A stretch of DNA of 53,637 nucleotides from XYB2-FULL-45-11 sp964355525 (GCA_964355525.1 CAYHDY010000002.1:1-53637); one strand, 5' to 3'; shown: positions 1 through 9,172, counted from the first letter of the stretch. The notes: generated by a model not told the origin, from the sequence alone. Numbers and translations: made by a program.

Positions 1-123
1 ACTGTACGTGTCGTTCCGTGATGAATGTTCATTCTGTCCCCCTTCAGAAGAAGAAAACAGTACGCGAAAAGATCTGTTTTGTCAATCGTTGATGCTCGGT
101 GTGCATCATTAACCAAATATAAA

Positions 124-143
124 GGGACAGTCTCGACCGTCCC
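124..143 (-). terminator. Hairpin terminator after the VIT1-like gene
   Basis: An interrupted inverted repeat (GGGAC...GTCCC) lies just past the stop of the leftward gene and is followed on that strand by a T/A-rich tail. It resembles the hairpin repeat at about 38.04 kb (both start GTAGGGG), so it may be a member of a dispersed repeat family used as a terminator. Bases 1-123 hold nothing I can assign. Confidence 0.5.
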
Positions 144-157
144 CTACGAGTACATGT

Positions 158-706
158 TTACAATATAGTGACTCCGAAATAATGATTTACGAGGAGGCCG
201 ATTAAATATCCGATCAGTGCGGCGGAAAGTGAAATAACAACCATTTCAAATCCACTGCGAACAGATGAGCGTTTTGTATAGCTTGATGACCAAACACCAA
301 CAAGAAATAACGTAATGATTGTAAGGACGACAGAAGGAAGAAGTGCTTGTTGTGTGGAAAGAAAAAAGTACGGAAAAAGTGGAACGAACCCGCCGAGAAT
401 ATAGGAAATGAGCATGACAACGGAACCGCGGATCGGATGTGCTTTTTTATGTCGAAATTTTTTTCCGTCTTCTTTTTCCGTTTCCGTTTCCGCATCTTCT
501 GCCGATCGCGATGAAAGGTAACTTCCCGCAGCCATGGACGTACTTTCCGCGGCGATCAACACAAAACCCGATAGAATCACAACGTACGTGCTTTGTGTTC
601 CAACAGCGATCCCCGTAATCGTTCCGAGGGTCGAAACAAGAGAATCCTCAAGACCAAATACGAGCTCACGAATTGATGATGCGATTAAATGACGAAATGA
701 TTTCAT
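158..706 (-). CDS. VIT1/CCC1-family membrane transporter-like protein
   Basis: The 182-residue membrane protein has the N-terminal signature of the VIT1/CCC1 family (RELVFGLEDSLVSTLGTITG, then a segment with AAESTSMAAGSYLSSRS) and a total of about five hydrophobic segments. Family members move Fe2+ or Mn2+ out of the cytosol. A short charged linker (about residues 70-88) separates the first two segments from the last three, as is usual in the family. It is divergent from the host-attachment gene at 746 and shares its promoter region. Family assignment is fairly secure; the transported ion is not known. Confidence 0.8.
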   Translation of the reverse strand: MKSFRHLIASSIRELVFGLEDSLVSTLGTITGIAVGTQSTYVVILSGFVLIAAESTSMAAGSYLSSRSAEDAETETEKEDGKKFRHKKAHPIRGSVVMLISYILGGFVPLFPYFFLSTQQALLPSVVLTIITLFLVGVWSSSYTKRSSVRSGFEMVVISLSAALIGYLIGLLVNHYFGVTIL

Positions 707-745
707 ACAGGTATACTGATTTTACAAATTTAATAAGAAATCCCT

Positions 746-1174
746 ATGCAAATTCCAGAACAATTTCCAGCGTTTCACAAGAAGACCCTTGTTGTTGTCG
801 CCGATCACGTTCATGCAAAACTTTATACGGCTCTCGACCGAGACTTTCAATTTATTGAAGAATTGAAAACGGATTATCCGTCACACGAAGGAGGAGACAG
901 AACTTCGGGAATGACCTCCGGAGGAGCACATTTTCGTGAAGTGAACGAAAAAGATGAAATTGTTGGTGAAGATCATCTATTCCGAAAACTTGCAGAAGAT
1001 CTTCATGAGCGCTTAAAAAACAATGAGTTTGAACAATTGATTATTGCCGCAGGACCAGAAGTTCATCAACTCGAGGACTTACTTCACCCAGATGTTCGTG
1101 CTTGTGTAAAAAGTTACATTCCAAAACTTCTCGTTAAACTCAGTGAAGCAGATCTTATCGAACATCTCGTATAA
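746..1174 (+). CDS. Host attachment family protein
   Basis: The 142-residue soluble protein matches the family annotated as 'protein required for attachment to host cells' (Host_attach). It starts with a beta-strand VVVADHVHAKLY, has a His/Gly/Thr-rich stretch (GGDRTSGMTSGGAHF), a helix with HLFRKLAEDLHERL, then a strand LIIAAGPEVHQL and the closing KLLVKLSEADLIEHL, in the order seen in the family. Despite the name, the fold resembles the eRF1/baeRF group and the function is unproven. A TATACT box at 711-716 precedes the gene by 29 bases. No clear SD is visible. Confidence 0.75.
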   Translation: MQIPEQFPAFHKKTLVVVADHVHAKLYTALDRDFQFIEELKTDYPSHEGGDRTSGMTSGGAHFREVNEKDEIVGEDHLFRKLAEDLHERLKNNEFEQLIIAAGPEVHQLEDLLHPDVRACVKSYIPKLLVKLSEADLIEHLV

Positions 1175-1271
1175 GTATACCAGGATCCCCAACCACGTCA
1201 CTCGTACGTAACGCGGCTTGCTCATCGAAATGAAATTTGATACATTCGTGTCGGTTGAAACGATACGAATT

Positions 1272-1347
1272 GGCCTGATGGCGAAGTGGTTAACGCGGCG
1301 GTCTGCAAAACCGCTATGCGAGGGTTCAACTCCCTCTCAGGCCTCCA
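1272..1347 (+). tRNA. tRNA-Cys (GCA)
   Basis: A full cloverleaf can be drawn: acceptor GGCCTGA pairing with TCAGGCC, anticodon loop CTGCAAA with anticodon GCA, a T-arm with GGTTCAACTCC, discriminator U73 as expected for Cys, and an encoded CCA at 1345-1347. A possible promoter (TTGCTC, 16 bases, ATACAT) lies in 1175-1271. Confidence 0.95.
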
Positions 1348-1348
1348 T

Positions 1349-1440
1349 CCTACGCTCTTGATGTTTATCCAGAGCGTAGGATGTCCTCCGACTTGTCCTC
1401 CATAGCCGTAGCGACGGAGGAAGCCTTGGCGAAGGATGGA
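1349..1440. repeat. Composite GC-rich hairpin repeat after tRNA-Cys
   Basis: A perfect 10-bp inverted repeat (CCTACGCTCT at 1349-1358 and AGAGCGTAGG at 1371-1380) is followed by a block with nested CCTCC/GGAGG and CCTTGGCGAAGG segments (about 1385-1438). The second block resembles the repeats at 17.39 and 23.97 kb (CTTCGC...AGCTTCGGTGGA type). I read it as a dispersed intergenic repeat; the first hairpin could also help end the tRNA transcript although it lacks a T-run. Confidence 0.6.
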
Positions 1441-1506
1441 TGTGCAGTTGTTTTGTCACCGTAAGAGCTACGGATGGAAGGCCATCACAATCAATCAAAA
1501 AATCAA

Positions 1507-1535
1507 AAAACCTCGAGCGTGATGCCCGAGGTTTT
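1507..1535 (-). terminator. Terminator of the 3D-domain gene
   Basis: Inverted repeat AAAACCTCG / CGAGGTTTTT with an 11-base loop. On the minus strand it is followed by TTTTTTGATTTTTT, a good intrinsic terminator about 10 bases past the stop at 1546. Confidence 0.85.
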
Positions 1536-1545
1536 TATTTTCAAT

Positions 1546-2205
1546 TTAGAACACTTCGATTTTAGCGATCTTCAATCCAAACTTTTTTGCTTGGGAGAGA
1601 TCCTTGAACCAAATATCCATGTGTTTATCGTAACGCTTATTCATACGGTCTTGAACCGTAAAGATACGATCACCGTAAAGTTCAGGAATACGCACACGTG
1701 TTCCCATCGGCAAAAAGTTTGCCGCAACGATATCTTCTTGATTGCGTTTACAAACGTTCAAACCGGATGCTGTGATACACGGAGAGTCGTCCGTTTGACC
1801 AACCTCGGATGTATAGGCCGTGATAGGAATAATAAGTGTCTTACGAACTTTCGCTTCATCCGAAGGAGGAAGGGTTCCATAAGCTTTTGTTTGATTTTGC
1901 ATGGAAGCAATCGTAAGCGCAACAGAATTTTTTGTTGCGGGCGATGGATCCGTTGCACTATCCGCGTTCGCCATCATTGGAAAAAAAACGTATGAACCGA
2001 TCGTCATGACAAAAATCACAACGGAAAAGTTCACCGCTCTCACACGAAACGTGGAAAAGCTTTTATCAAAACGCATAAGCGTTTGTGAAAAAAACATCCA
2101 CGCGGTTCGCGTATAACAAAGATCATTGTGCCAGGCGTTGTCCAAAAAACCATTAAAAGCCTTTTGGATATCGGTAAAACCTTGTGTATTGTTTTTATTC
2201 AACAT
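1546..2205 (-). CDS. 3D-domain (double-psi beta-barrel) exported protein
   Basis: The 219-residue product has an N-terminal cytoplasmic part, a membrane segment near residues 57-77 (AVNFSVVIFVMTIGSYVFF, with MANA just after), a linker rich in S/T/A, and a C-terminal 3D-type domain. The latter includes ITAYTSEVGQTDDSPCITASG, the loop FLPMGTRVRIPELYG, and the closing DRMNKRYDKHMDIWF, which carries the Asp residues typical of the family. 3D domains occur in cell-wall lytic enzymes related to MltA and Sps-type proteins. The start at 2205 was chosen because a strong AGGAGG lies upstream, although at a long 15-base spacing; the open frame extends further to 2307 without a better signal. It sits back to back with PBP1A, which fits a wall-remodelling role. 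Confidence 0.75.
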   Translation of the reverse strand: MLNKNNTQGFTDIQKAFNGFLDNAWHNDLCYTRTAWMFFSQTLMRFDKSFSTFRVRAVNFSVVIFVMTIGSYVFFPMMANADSATDPSPATKNSVALTIASMQNQTKAYGTLPPSDEAKVRKTLIIPITAYTSEVGQTDDSPCITASGLNVCKRNQEDIVAANFLPMGTRVRIPELYGDRIFTVQDRMNKRYDKHMDIWFKDLSQAKKFGLKIAKIEVF

Positions 2206-2322
2206 AGCCGACGCATCCTTCCTCCTAAAGAAGCCGCGTTGGTTATGCAAAATAAATGGTACGAGTCTTTCCGGCGGAGCCGGATCTAGAAACAAAAACG
2301 CTCCCAATATAGGAGTGGCAAC

Positions 2323-2351
2323 ACTATACCATCAAAACACGGTTTTGTCAA
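2323..2351 (-). promoter_or_regulatory. Sigma-70-type promoter of the 3D-domain gene
   Basis: TTGACA at 2346-2351, 17-base spacer, TATAGT at 2323-2328 (minus strand). It leaves a leader of roughly 110 bases before the ATG, with two short GC-rich hairpins, one near 2275 (TCCGGC/GCCGGA). Confidence 0.8.
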
Positions 2352-2466
2352 TGGTTTAAGCCCCTTCTGTGTCTCATTTTTGACTCAACAAAGCGCAATT
2401 GATCATGTTGATAACTTGGGGGTATCTTCTGTGTTTTCTCTAAATCTTGTATACTGCGAGTACTCT

Positions 2467-5460
2467 ATGTCACAACATACTTACAACAAACACGGATGGA
2501 AAAGTAGCAGTTCTTCATCGATCATTGCACGTCTCTGGGGGTGGTTTCGCAAAACTCCCATTGGAAAAAATCTTCTTCTTCTTATTGTCTTTTTTTGTGT
2601 CCTTGGATCCTTGATGATTCTTGGATTAATGGCGTATGCAAGCAAGGATCTTCCAAGTCCAGGAAGTTTAACGGAACGAAAAATTTCACAAACAACCAAA
2701 ATTTACGACCGTACGGGAGAACATCTCCTTTATGAAATCGCAGGAACACAAAATCGTACACTCAAAAAACTTCAACAAGGATATTGTGACAAAATGGATC
2801 CAAAACTTTCTTTTGGTGCAGATGGAATTCCATTGTTTGCTGCGGAAGCAACCATTGCCGCAGAAGATCGAAATTTTTGTACGCACAGCGGATTTGATGT
2901 TAAAGGACTTGCACGGGCATTTGCACTGAATCTCATTGGTAAACGTGTCGGAGGATCCACTCTCACACAACAACTCGTGAAGAATGCGATTCTTTCAAAC
3001 GAAAAAACATTTACACGAAAAATAAAAGAATTGATTCTTTCGATCGAGCTTGAACAAAAATATTCAAAAGATGAAATCCTGCAAATTTATCTCAATGAGA
3101 TCCCTTATGGATCATCCTATTACGGCATCGAAGCTGCCTCGCAGAATTTCTTTCATAAAACAGTCAAAGATTTATCCGTTGCGGAAGCAGCCACGCTTGC
3201 AGCACTTCCAAAAGCAACAACAACTTATTTGAACAACCCGGATCTTTTACTTGCACGCCGTGATTACATTCTCGATGAAATGCAAAAACTGAATTTCATC
3301 GACAAAAAAACATGGGAAGAGGCAAAAAAAGAAAAGACTCCCGTCAATGCGCACATTTCAAATATCACCGCTCCACATTTTGTTTTGGATGTGAAAGCAA
3401 ATCTTGAAGACAAGTATGGACGCCGGGAAGTGGAAGAAGGTGGAATGAAAGTCATTACGACCCTTGATTATAAACTTCAACAAATTGCGGAAGAAGAAGT
3501 AATAAAAGGAGTAGAGGCAAAAGGTCCTCAGTATGGATTCAACAATGCTTCGTTTGTTGCGGAAGATCCAAAGACAGGTCAAATTCTTGCGATGGTGGGA
3601 TCAAAAGATTATTTCGATAAATCCATCGACGGACAAGTCAATGTTTCAACACGATTGCGACAACCGGGATCAAGCTTCAAACCAATCGTTTATACAAAGG
3701 CTTTCGAAATGGGATACACACCGAACACCGTTCTTTGGGATGTTGTGACAGATTTTTCATCAGACGTCGGAGTTTACACTCCACATGATTACGATTTGAA
3801 AGAACGCGGACCTCTCCGTATCAGAAATGCCCTTCAAATGTCACTCAACATTCCTGCGGTAAAAACAGTTTATCTCGTCGGAGTTGAAAACGCGCTCGAT
3901 TTTGCCACGTCTCTCGGTTACACGTCTTTCTCCAATCATGCGAATTTTGGTCTTTCCATTGTTCTTGGAGGCGGTGAAGTTCGGCTTGTCGAACATGTAA
4001 ACGCCTATGCGACATTTGCAAATGATGGAAAACGAAATGAACAGGTTTCTGTATTGCGTGTTGAAGATTCCGACGGAAATGTTCTTGAGGAATGGAAGCA
4101 GAAAGATCCGAAACAAGTTGTTGATTCAAATGCAACAAGAATGATTTCAAATGTTCTTTCGGATAATGGAGCAAGAACAGTTGTCTTTGGACCGACAAGT
4201 TCATTACAGTTAGGTGATCGTCCTGTTGCCGCAAAATCCGGTACAACAAATAATTTTCACGATGCTTGGACAATGGGTTATACCCCTTCCCTCGTTGCGG
4301 GTGTTTGGGTCGGAAACAATAATAACGTCGCCATGAAAAACAAAGCAGATGGATCGATTGTTGCTGGTCCAATATGGAACGCTTTTATGAAGCGTGCACT
4401 TGAAGGAACACCGATTGAACCATTTATCGCACCGGATATTCATCCGACCGGAAAATTGGTTCTGGACGGAACACTTCCCCTGCAATCATTTGTCATTGAT
4501 CGAGCAAGCGGAAAACTCGCAACGGAATTTACTCCAGACTCTTTTAAGGAGACACGCGTCTACGGCGGTTATCATGAAATACTCCAGTATGTTACCCCGT
4601 CTGATCCTCTCGGAGCCGCACCGGAACACCCCGAACAAGATCCACAATATGCGGCATGGGAAAAAGGAATTACAGATTGGATGACAAAACGTCAAAAAGA
4701 AACAGGGGTTGTTCTTTCGCAAGCAGCACCGCCGACCGAACAGGACGATTTGCATATTTCTGCGAATACTCCGACGATTCAGATTATCTCTCCATCAAAT
4801 AATTCTTCTGTTGAAGGAAGAATTATCAATGTCGATGTGAGTGCAAATGCACCGAGAGGAATTTCGCGCGTAGAGTATTACCTTGAAGGTTCTTTTATCG
4901 GATCAAGTAGTCGAAGTCCCTACAATCTCACGACACAAATTCCTTCTGCTATCGAAAAAGGTGTTCATACACTCAAAGCAGTCGCATACGATGACATCGA
5001 CAGTAGTGGTTCAGAAACAGTCAGTATTCAAATTCTTACCGATGCCTTTGGAGATTCGATCGAATTGATCGATCCAAAAAATGGACAGACAATTGAAAAA
5101 ACATCTGATGTTTATACGATCGTTACATCTCTCAAAAATCCACAAAATTATTCCTCTCTCTCTGTTTATGCGGATAAACTCGGATCAGGAATAAACACCC
5201 TTGTCGGACAAATAATAAATCCATCTTCACCTTTTGTAACGGTGGATTGGAAACTTCCCGAGAACGGATCATGGGTCTTATCTGCGAGTGCGCATTCGAA
5301 AGATGGACAAACAACGATATTAACAGCAGGAATCATTGTTCAAATTAAGGCCTCGAGTGGAGGATTTATTCAGCCATCAACACCACCCGCAGCAGACGGG
5401 ACGTCATCTCCCGCACCGATCTTCAATCCACAAAATTCACTCGATCCATTCGCAAAATAA
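2467..5460 (+). CDS. Class A penicillin-binding protein (PBP1A type)
   Basis: This bifunctional peptidoglycan synthase polymerises glycan strands and cross-links peptides outside the membrane. The 997-residue protein has a membrane anchor near residues 33-55, a GT51 glycosyltransferase domain (catalytic Glu133 in AAEDRNF; GGSTLTQQLVKN downstream), and a transpeptidase domain with Ser402-x-x-Lys405 (GSSFKP), SLN at 459-461 and KSGTT at 590-594. The C-terminal third carries Ig-like modules (starting PTIQIISPSNNSSVEG) and a Pro/Ala/Ser-rich tail, which makes it longer than typical PBP1A proteins. I chose the ATG at 2467 rather than the longer frame at 2380: a TATACT box at 2450-2455 ends 11 bases before it and there is no SD, so the message may be nearly leaderless. 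Confidence 0.95.
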   Translation: MSQHTYNKHGWKSSSSSSIIARLWGWFRKTPIGKNLLLLIVFFCVLGSLMILGLMAYASKDLPSPGSLTERKISQTTKIYDRTGEHLLYEIAGTQNRTLKKLQQGYCDKMDPKLSFGADGIPLFAAEATIAAEDRNFCTHSGFDVKGLARAFALNLIGKRVGGSTLTQQLVKNAILSNEKTFTRKIKELILSIELEQKYSKDEILQIYLNEIPYGSSYYGIEAASQNFFHKTVKDLSVAEAATLAALPKATTTYLNNPDLLLARRDYILDEMQKLNFIDKKTWEEAKKEKTPVNAHISNITAPHFVLDVKANLEDKYGRREVEEGGMKVITTLDYKLQQIAEEEVIKGVEAKGPQYGFNNASFVAEDPKTGQILAMVGSKDYFDKSIDGQVNVSTRLRQPGSSFKPIVYTKAFEMGYTPNTVLWDVVTDFSSDVGVYTPHDYDLKERGPLRIRNALQMSLNIPAVKTVYLVGVENALDFATSLGYTSFSNHANFGLSIVLGGGEVRLVEHVNAYATFANDGKRNEQVSVLRVEDSDGNVLEEWKQKDPKQVVDSNATRMISNVLSDNGARTVVFGPTSSLQLGDRPVAAKSGTTNNFHDAWTMGYTPSLVAGVWVGNNNNVAMKNKADGSIVAGPIWNAFMKRALEGTPIEPFIAPDIHPTGKLVLDGTLPLQSFVIDRASGKLATEFTPDSFKETRVYGGYHEILQYVTPSDPLGAAPEHPEQDPQYAAWEKGITDWMTKRQKETGVVLSQAAPPTEQDDLHISANTPTIQIISPSNNSSVEGRIINVDVSANAPRGISRVEYYLEGSFIGSSSRSPYNLTTQIPSAIEKGVHTLKAVAYDDIDSSGSETVSIQILTDAFGDSIELIDPKNGQTIEKTSDVYTIVTSLKNPQNYSSLSVYADKLGSGINTLVGQIINPSSPFVTVDWKLPENGSWVLSASAHSKDGQTTILTAGIIVQIKASSGGFIQPSTPPAADGTSSPAPIFNPQNSLDPFAK

Positions 5461-5467
5461 ATGAAAT

Positions 5468-5548
5468 AAAAACGAGGTTACCATTGTGTCGTAGGGAACG
5501 GCGGCGAAGAGTCCGACGGCCCGAAGACACAGTGGTAACCTCGTTTTT
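5468..5548. terminator. Very long-stem bidirectional terminator
   Basis: A 23-bp stem with one G-U pair (arms 5468-5490 and 5526-5548) encloses a 35-base GC-rich loop. A-runs and T-runs at the ends let it work for PBP1A (+) and dnaN (-). The loop begins GTAGGG like other dispersed repeats here, so a repeat may have been captured inside the terminator. Confidence 0.85.
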
Positions 5549-5559
5549 ATGTTTACTGT

Positions 5560-6696
5560 TTATTGTTTAATCGGCATCACGATGTAACGGTGTTCGTCAT
5601 GTTTATCTTTCTCTGTTATGAGACACGGATTCGATGCATCAATCATTTCGAAAACGACTTGATCACCGGATAATGCCTGCAGACCGTCGAGAAGATAACG
5701 ATAGTTCACTGTCACAGAATTCTGTGTACCTGTCATTTCCGCCTGACAGTTGGTTGTGTTCTCTCCACGTGTTGCATCAACAGATTTTACACTGACACGT
5801 TTTTCCGTCGGTGAAAATGAAAGAGAAACATCGAACAAACCATTCTTTGAAAAAAGACTTGCTGTTTTCACTGCTTTTACAAAGTCTTCACGATCAAGCG
5901 TTGTCTGTGTTTGAAATTGTTTTGGAATGATTTGTTCGTAATCAGGATAGGACTCTTCGATCGTGCGAGAAACAAGTTCGACAGGCCCATAAGTAAAGAC
6001 AACTTGATTCTGACGAAGACTCATGGTGAGAAAGGATGGTAATTCCACGTCATCGCGAAAGACAGAGAGAATACGTCCAACTTCTGATAATGTTTTTGCT
6101 GGAATAACGACTCGAAAATCTTGTTCTGGCTTATTGATTACAGGAATCGTCTTTTCCGACAAGCGATAAGAGTCTGTTGATGCGAGCGTTAATCTTCCTT
6201 CATTCCCATGAGCGTAAAAGTGCATGAGAACACCTGTAAGTTCCGGACGCGACTCATTTGAAGCGACTGAAAATAAAACTTGCGAGAGAGCCTTTTTCAA
6301 ATCATCAATTGGAATATTGAAAACGAATTCCCCTTCAACTTTTGGAACCAATGGAAAATCCGTTGCGGATAATCCATGAATTTTTGTTTTATGTTCTCCA
6401 CAAACAAGAGAAATCTGTTCATCGTTTGTTTCAATATGAATCACTTCATTTGGTAGCAAAGAAACATAGTCGAAAAACAATTTTGATGGAATGGTGAATT
6501 CACCAGGTTCTTCCACTTTTCCTCGCACAGCACAGTTGATGGCAATCTCAAGATTCGTTGCGGTGAACTTTACAATTCCTCCTTCTGCTTTTAATAAAAC
6601 ATTTTGAAGAATCGGAAGATTTACATTCTTTGTCACTAAGTGACTTGTAATGCTCAATCCTTGATGTAGATTCTCTCTCGTACAAGAAATTTTCAT
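5560..6696 (-). CDS. dnaN: DNA polymerase III beta subunit (sliding clamp)
   Basis: The 378-residue protein has the three-fold clamp organisation: N-terminal MKISCTRENLHQGL and LPILQNVLLKAEGG, middle-domain LTGVLMHFYAHGNEGRLTLASTDSYRLS, and C-terminal YRYLLDGLQALSGDQVVFEM, ending HRYIVMPIKQ. It holds the replicative polymerase on DNA. The open frame runs 48 codons further upstream, but that part matches no clamp and lies in the dnaA-dnaN spacer, so the ATG at 6696 is used. There is no strong SD. It lies downstream of dnaA on the same strand. Confidence 0.97.
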   Translation of the reverse strand: MKISCTRENLHQGLSITSHLVTKNVNLPILQNVLLKAEGGIVKFTATNLEIAINCAVRGKVEEPGEFTIPSKLFFDYVSLLPNEVIHIETNDEQISLVCGEHKTKIHGLSATDFPLVPKVEGEFVFNIPIDDLKKALSQVLFSVASNESRPELTGVLMHFYAHGNEGRLTLASTDSYRLSEKTIPVINKPEQDFRVVIPAKTLSEVGRILSVFRDDVELPSFLTMSLRQNQVVFTYGPVELVSRTIEESYPDYEQIIPKQFQTQTTLDREDFVKAVKTASLFSKNGLFDVSLSFSPTEKRVSVKSVDATRGENTTNCQAEMTGTQNSVTVNYRYLLDGLQALSGDQVVFEMIDASNPCLITEKDKHDEHRYIVMPIKQ

Positions 6697-6964
6697 AACG
6701 CTTATAATTTTTTTGTTTAGAGAAAGAACAAGAAAACAATAATAAGGCTGTGCAAAGTCTGAATAAGTTTTTATTTTAGCTGAACGAAGATATTTTATTC
6801 GGATTTGTCTTGTGGAAAAGAACTGCAAATCGTTGCTCAAGTTTGTGTATAGAATTTCGAGACGAATCCATTATTTTTTTATCCACGACTTTTGCACAAG
6901 GATATACCAGTGCTTATCCCTTCTTTGTACACGTAGAATAAGATGTGGATTACGTTGTGTATAA
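6697..6964. other. Candidate oriC segment between dnaA and dnaN
   Basis: The 253-base spacer holds several DnaA-box-like 9-mers (consensus TTWTNCACA): TGTGGAAAA at 6811-6819 (reverse, full match), TTATCCACG at 6879-6887 and TGTGGATTA at 6944-6952 (one mismatch each), TGTGTATAG near 6845, and TGTGTATAA at 6956-6964, the last inside the dnaA stop region. An AT-rich stretch next to dnaN (6697-6780) could be the unwinding element. The layout fits the usual bacterial origin next to dnaA; the exact origin is inferred. Confidence 0.6.
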
Positions 6965-8368
6965 ACGTTGCTTAATCAGTTCAAGATCGTGCTGCAACTT
7001 TTCATCTTCGCACAAACAACCTGAAATTTTCTCGTAAGCGTGCATAGCAGTTGTGTGATCACGTCCTCCAAGTTCATTTCCGATGGATGGATAACTCGAT
7101 TTCATTTCCTCTCGCATAAGATACATGATGATCTGACGAGGGAACGCAAGTTTTTTCTGACGACTTTTTCCAAGCAAGTCTTCAATTCTTACATCGAAGT
7201 ACACGGAAACGGTGTGGATGAGCTGCTTAGGAGAAACGTTTTTTCGAAGAGATGATGGTTGAAAACTGGTGAGGATCGGTTTTACTGATTCGAGTGTCGG
7301 ACGAATATTCTTAAATTGATGGAAGGCAATGACTTTATTGAGAGCTCCTTCAAGTTCACGAACATTTGTTTGAACAACAGAAGCAATATGGTGAAGGATT
7401 TCACGTTCCATTTGGTAAGCCTTTTCTCGACTCTTCGATTCGAGAATAGCGATGCGTGTTTCGAAGTCCGGAGATCCGACGTCGGCAAGCATTCCCTGCT
7501 CGAATCGAGATGAAAGACGAGGTTCAAGAGATGGAATGGCCTTCGGCGGACGATCGGAGGAGATGACGAGCTGCTTGTTGTTTTGGAAAAGTTGATTGAA
7601 CGTGTGAAAAAATTCTTCTTGTGTGCTTTCTTTTCCTCCGAGAAACTGAATATCATCCACAAGCAACACATCCACGGTTCGATAGCGATTTTTAAAGTCG
7701 TTAATCTTTCCCGTTTTTAATGCGTGTACGTAATCATTCGTAAAACGTTCGCACGTAATATAGAGGATGCGAAGATTCGGATCTTTTCGCAATAATTCGT
7801 TTCCGATCGCTTGAAGCAAATGTGTTTTTCCAAGTCCGACGCCACCGTATATATAGAGAGGGTTGTAGATTCCTCCGGGTTGGTTTGAAACCGCTTGAGC
7901 GGCCGCATGCGCAAGCTCGTTTTGTTTTCCAACAATGAATGTTTCGAAACAATACTTTCCGTTGAGGGAAAATTCTCCGCTTTGAACTTGAGCTTGTTGT
8001 GGTTGTTCAGAAAAAAAGTCTTTCGGAGTCGTTATGGATTGTTCTTGTGGGGAAACTTGAGAAAAGACAGGGGTCATTTCCTGTTTTCCTCCGACGTTTA
8101 CCATTTGAACAGGTGTTTGACGCGTCTCAACGCGAAAGCATACGTGTTTAACGTTTCCGTTTGTGTGTTCCTGAATGGATTTGATGATGTCTTTGGCATG
8201 TTTTTTCTCAAGCCATGTGAGTGTGAATAAGTTCGGAACACCAATGGTCACAGAGGTATCATTTACCTCCGAGATAAACGTGGATTTAAACCACGTTGTA
8301 AAGTTTGCTTTGCTCAGCGATAATTCAAGTTCGCCAAGAACGACTTGCCAAAGTTCACTCGTGTTCAT
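6950..8368 (-). CDS. dnaA: Chromosomal replication initiator DnaA
   Basis: The 472-residue protein is complete. Domain I (LWQVVLGELELSLSKANFTTWF) is followed by a Gln-rich linker (about 95-130), the AAA+ domain with Walker A GGVGLGKT (175-182), Walker B VLLVDDIQFLGGKE and sensor/arginine-finger region RLSSRFEQGML, and domain IV with the DNA-binding signature GGRDHTTAMHAYEKI. It melts the origin by binding DnaA boxes. It faces away from rpmH and towards dnaN. The last codons (TTA TAC ACA) themselves make a DnaA box. Confidence 0.98.
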   Translation of the reverse strand: MNTSELWQVVLGELELSLSKANFTTWFKSTFISEVNDTSVTIGVPNLFTLTWLEKKHAKDIIKSIQEHTNGNVKHVCFRVETRQTPVQMVNVGGKQEMTPVFSQVSPQEQSITTPKDFFSEQPQQAQVQSGEFSLNGKYCFETFIVGKQNELAHAAAQAVSNQPGGIYNPLYIYGGVGLGKTHLLQAIGNELLRKDPNLRILYITCERFTNDYVHALKTGKINDFKNRYRTVDVLLVDDIQFLGGKESTQEEFFHTFNQLFQNNKQLVISSDRPPKAIPSLEPRLSSRFEQGMLADVGSPDFETRIAILESKSREKAYQMEREILHHIASVVQTNVRELEGALNKVIAFHQFKNIRPTLESVKPILTSFQPSSLRKNVSPKQLIHTVSVYFDVRIEDLLGKSRQKKLAFPRQIIMYLMREEMKSSYPSIGNELGGRDHTTAMHAYEKISGCLCEDEKLQHDLELIKQRLYTT

Positions 8369-8665
8369 AGTTTTAATGTATCCCGGCGAGGGGATAACAA
8401 CCCGACAAAATAGTGTCCGGAAGTGAATTGCGAATTACGATATCGCTCAGTGTAATTCATTTGTCCACAGGTGGGCAAGTGTGTGGATAGTGCATAGAGA
8501 TATTGATAGACTGGGGATAGTATGTTAGTATCTTTGGCGAAAGGGTCATTAGTCGTTCACAGCTCCTATTTAGAGTATTTGAAGGTTTTTCCTTTTTCAA
8601 ATATACTAACTTCGAACTTCTGTTCCTAACGACCATCCCCTAACTACGAACTACCCCTCCCTACT
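8369..8665. other. Divergent dnaA-rpmH intergenic region, possible second origin element
   Basis: No coding capacity. Near 8460 it contains TTGTCCACA and a nearby TGTGTGGATAG, both one mismatch from a DnaA box and in opposite orientation, plus AT-rich tracts on the rpmH side (about 8500-8620). It must carry the promoters for dnaA (-) and rpmH (+). A bipartite origin, as in Bacillus, would use this region together with the dnaA-dnaN spacer; that is inference. Confidence 0.5.
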
Positions 8666-8821
8666 ATGCCAAAACGCACCCATCAACCAAAAAAGGCGAT
8701 TCGTTTGAAAACACACGGTTTTCTTAAACGTATGAGCACAAAGAACGGTCGCAATGTGATCGCTCGTCGTCGCGCAAAAGGCCGAAAGACCCTTGCTGTG
8801 ACAGCAACAAGCAAAAAGTAA
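8666..8821 (+). CDS. rpmH: 50S ribosomal protein L34
   Basis: The 51-residue, highly basic product begins MPKRTHQPKKAIRLKTHGF and continues RMSTKNGRNVIARRRAKGRK, the L34 signature with a slightly longer C-terminus than usual. It is followed 12 bases later by rnpA, the normal bacterial order. Confidence 0.97.
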   Translation: MPKRTHQPKKAIRLKTHGFLKRMSTKNGRNVIARRRAKGRKTLAVTATSKK

Positions 8822-8833
8822 TAACCCTCTGAC

Positions 8834-9172
8834 ATGTTTCTTTCCGTAAATCGATTACGAAATGACATAGATATCAAAACACTCTTCTCGCGTGGAAAGA
8901 GTGTTTTTGATAATGCGATCGGAATCAAGTTCCGAAAGAATCAACTCGCTGACTCTCGATTTGCTGTTGTTGTGGGAATAAAGGTTTCAAAGAAGGCTGT
9001 TGTTCGCAATCGATTAAAGCGACGCATTCGTGCAATTGTGGAAAAAATGATTCCGAATCTGCAAAAAGGGTTTGATGTGATGTTTATTGTGAAGAAGGAT
9101 GCGATTATTCTCACCCCCCTTGAACTTGAGGCTCAACTGATACGTATGTTTAAACGTGCGAAATTGTTATGA
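8834..9172 (+). CDS. rnpA: Ribonuclease P protein component
   Basis: The 112-residue basic protein has the RnpA start (LSVNRLRNDIDIKTLFSRG), the central strand FAVVVGIKVSKKAVVRNRLKRRIR with the RNR-type RNA-binding motif, and a C-terminal helix. It assists the RNase P RNA in trimming tRNA 5' ends. It overlaps yidD by four bases (ATGA), so translation of the two is likely coupled. Confidence 0.97.
   Translation: MFLSVNRLRNDIDIKTLFSRGKSVFDNAIGIKFRKNQLADSRFAVVVGIKVSKKAVVRNRLKRRIRAIVEKMIPNLQKGFDVMFIVKKDAIILTPLELEAQLIRMFKRAKLL

Noticed and set aside
2380..2466. Longer N-terminus for PBP1A
   Set aside because: It would lie upstream of the TATACT box, has no SD, and adds sequence not found in class A PBPs.
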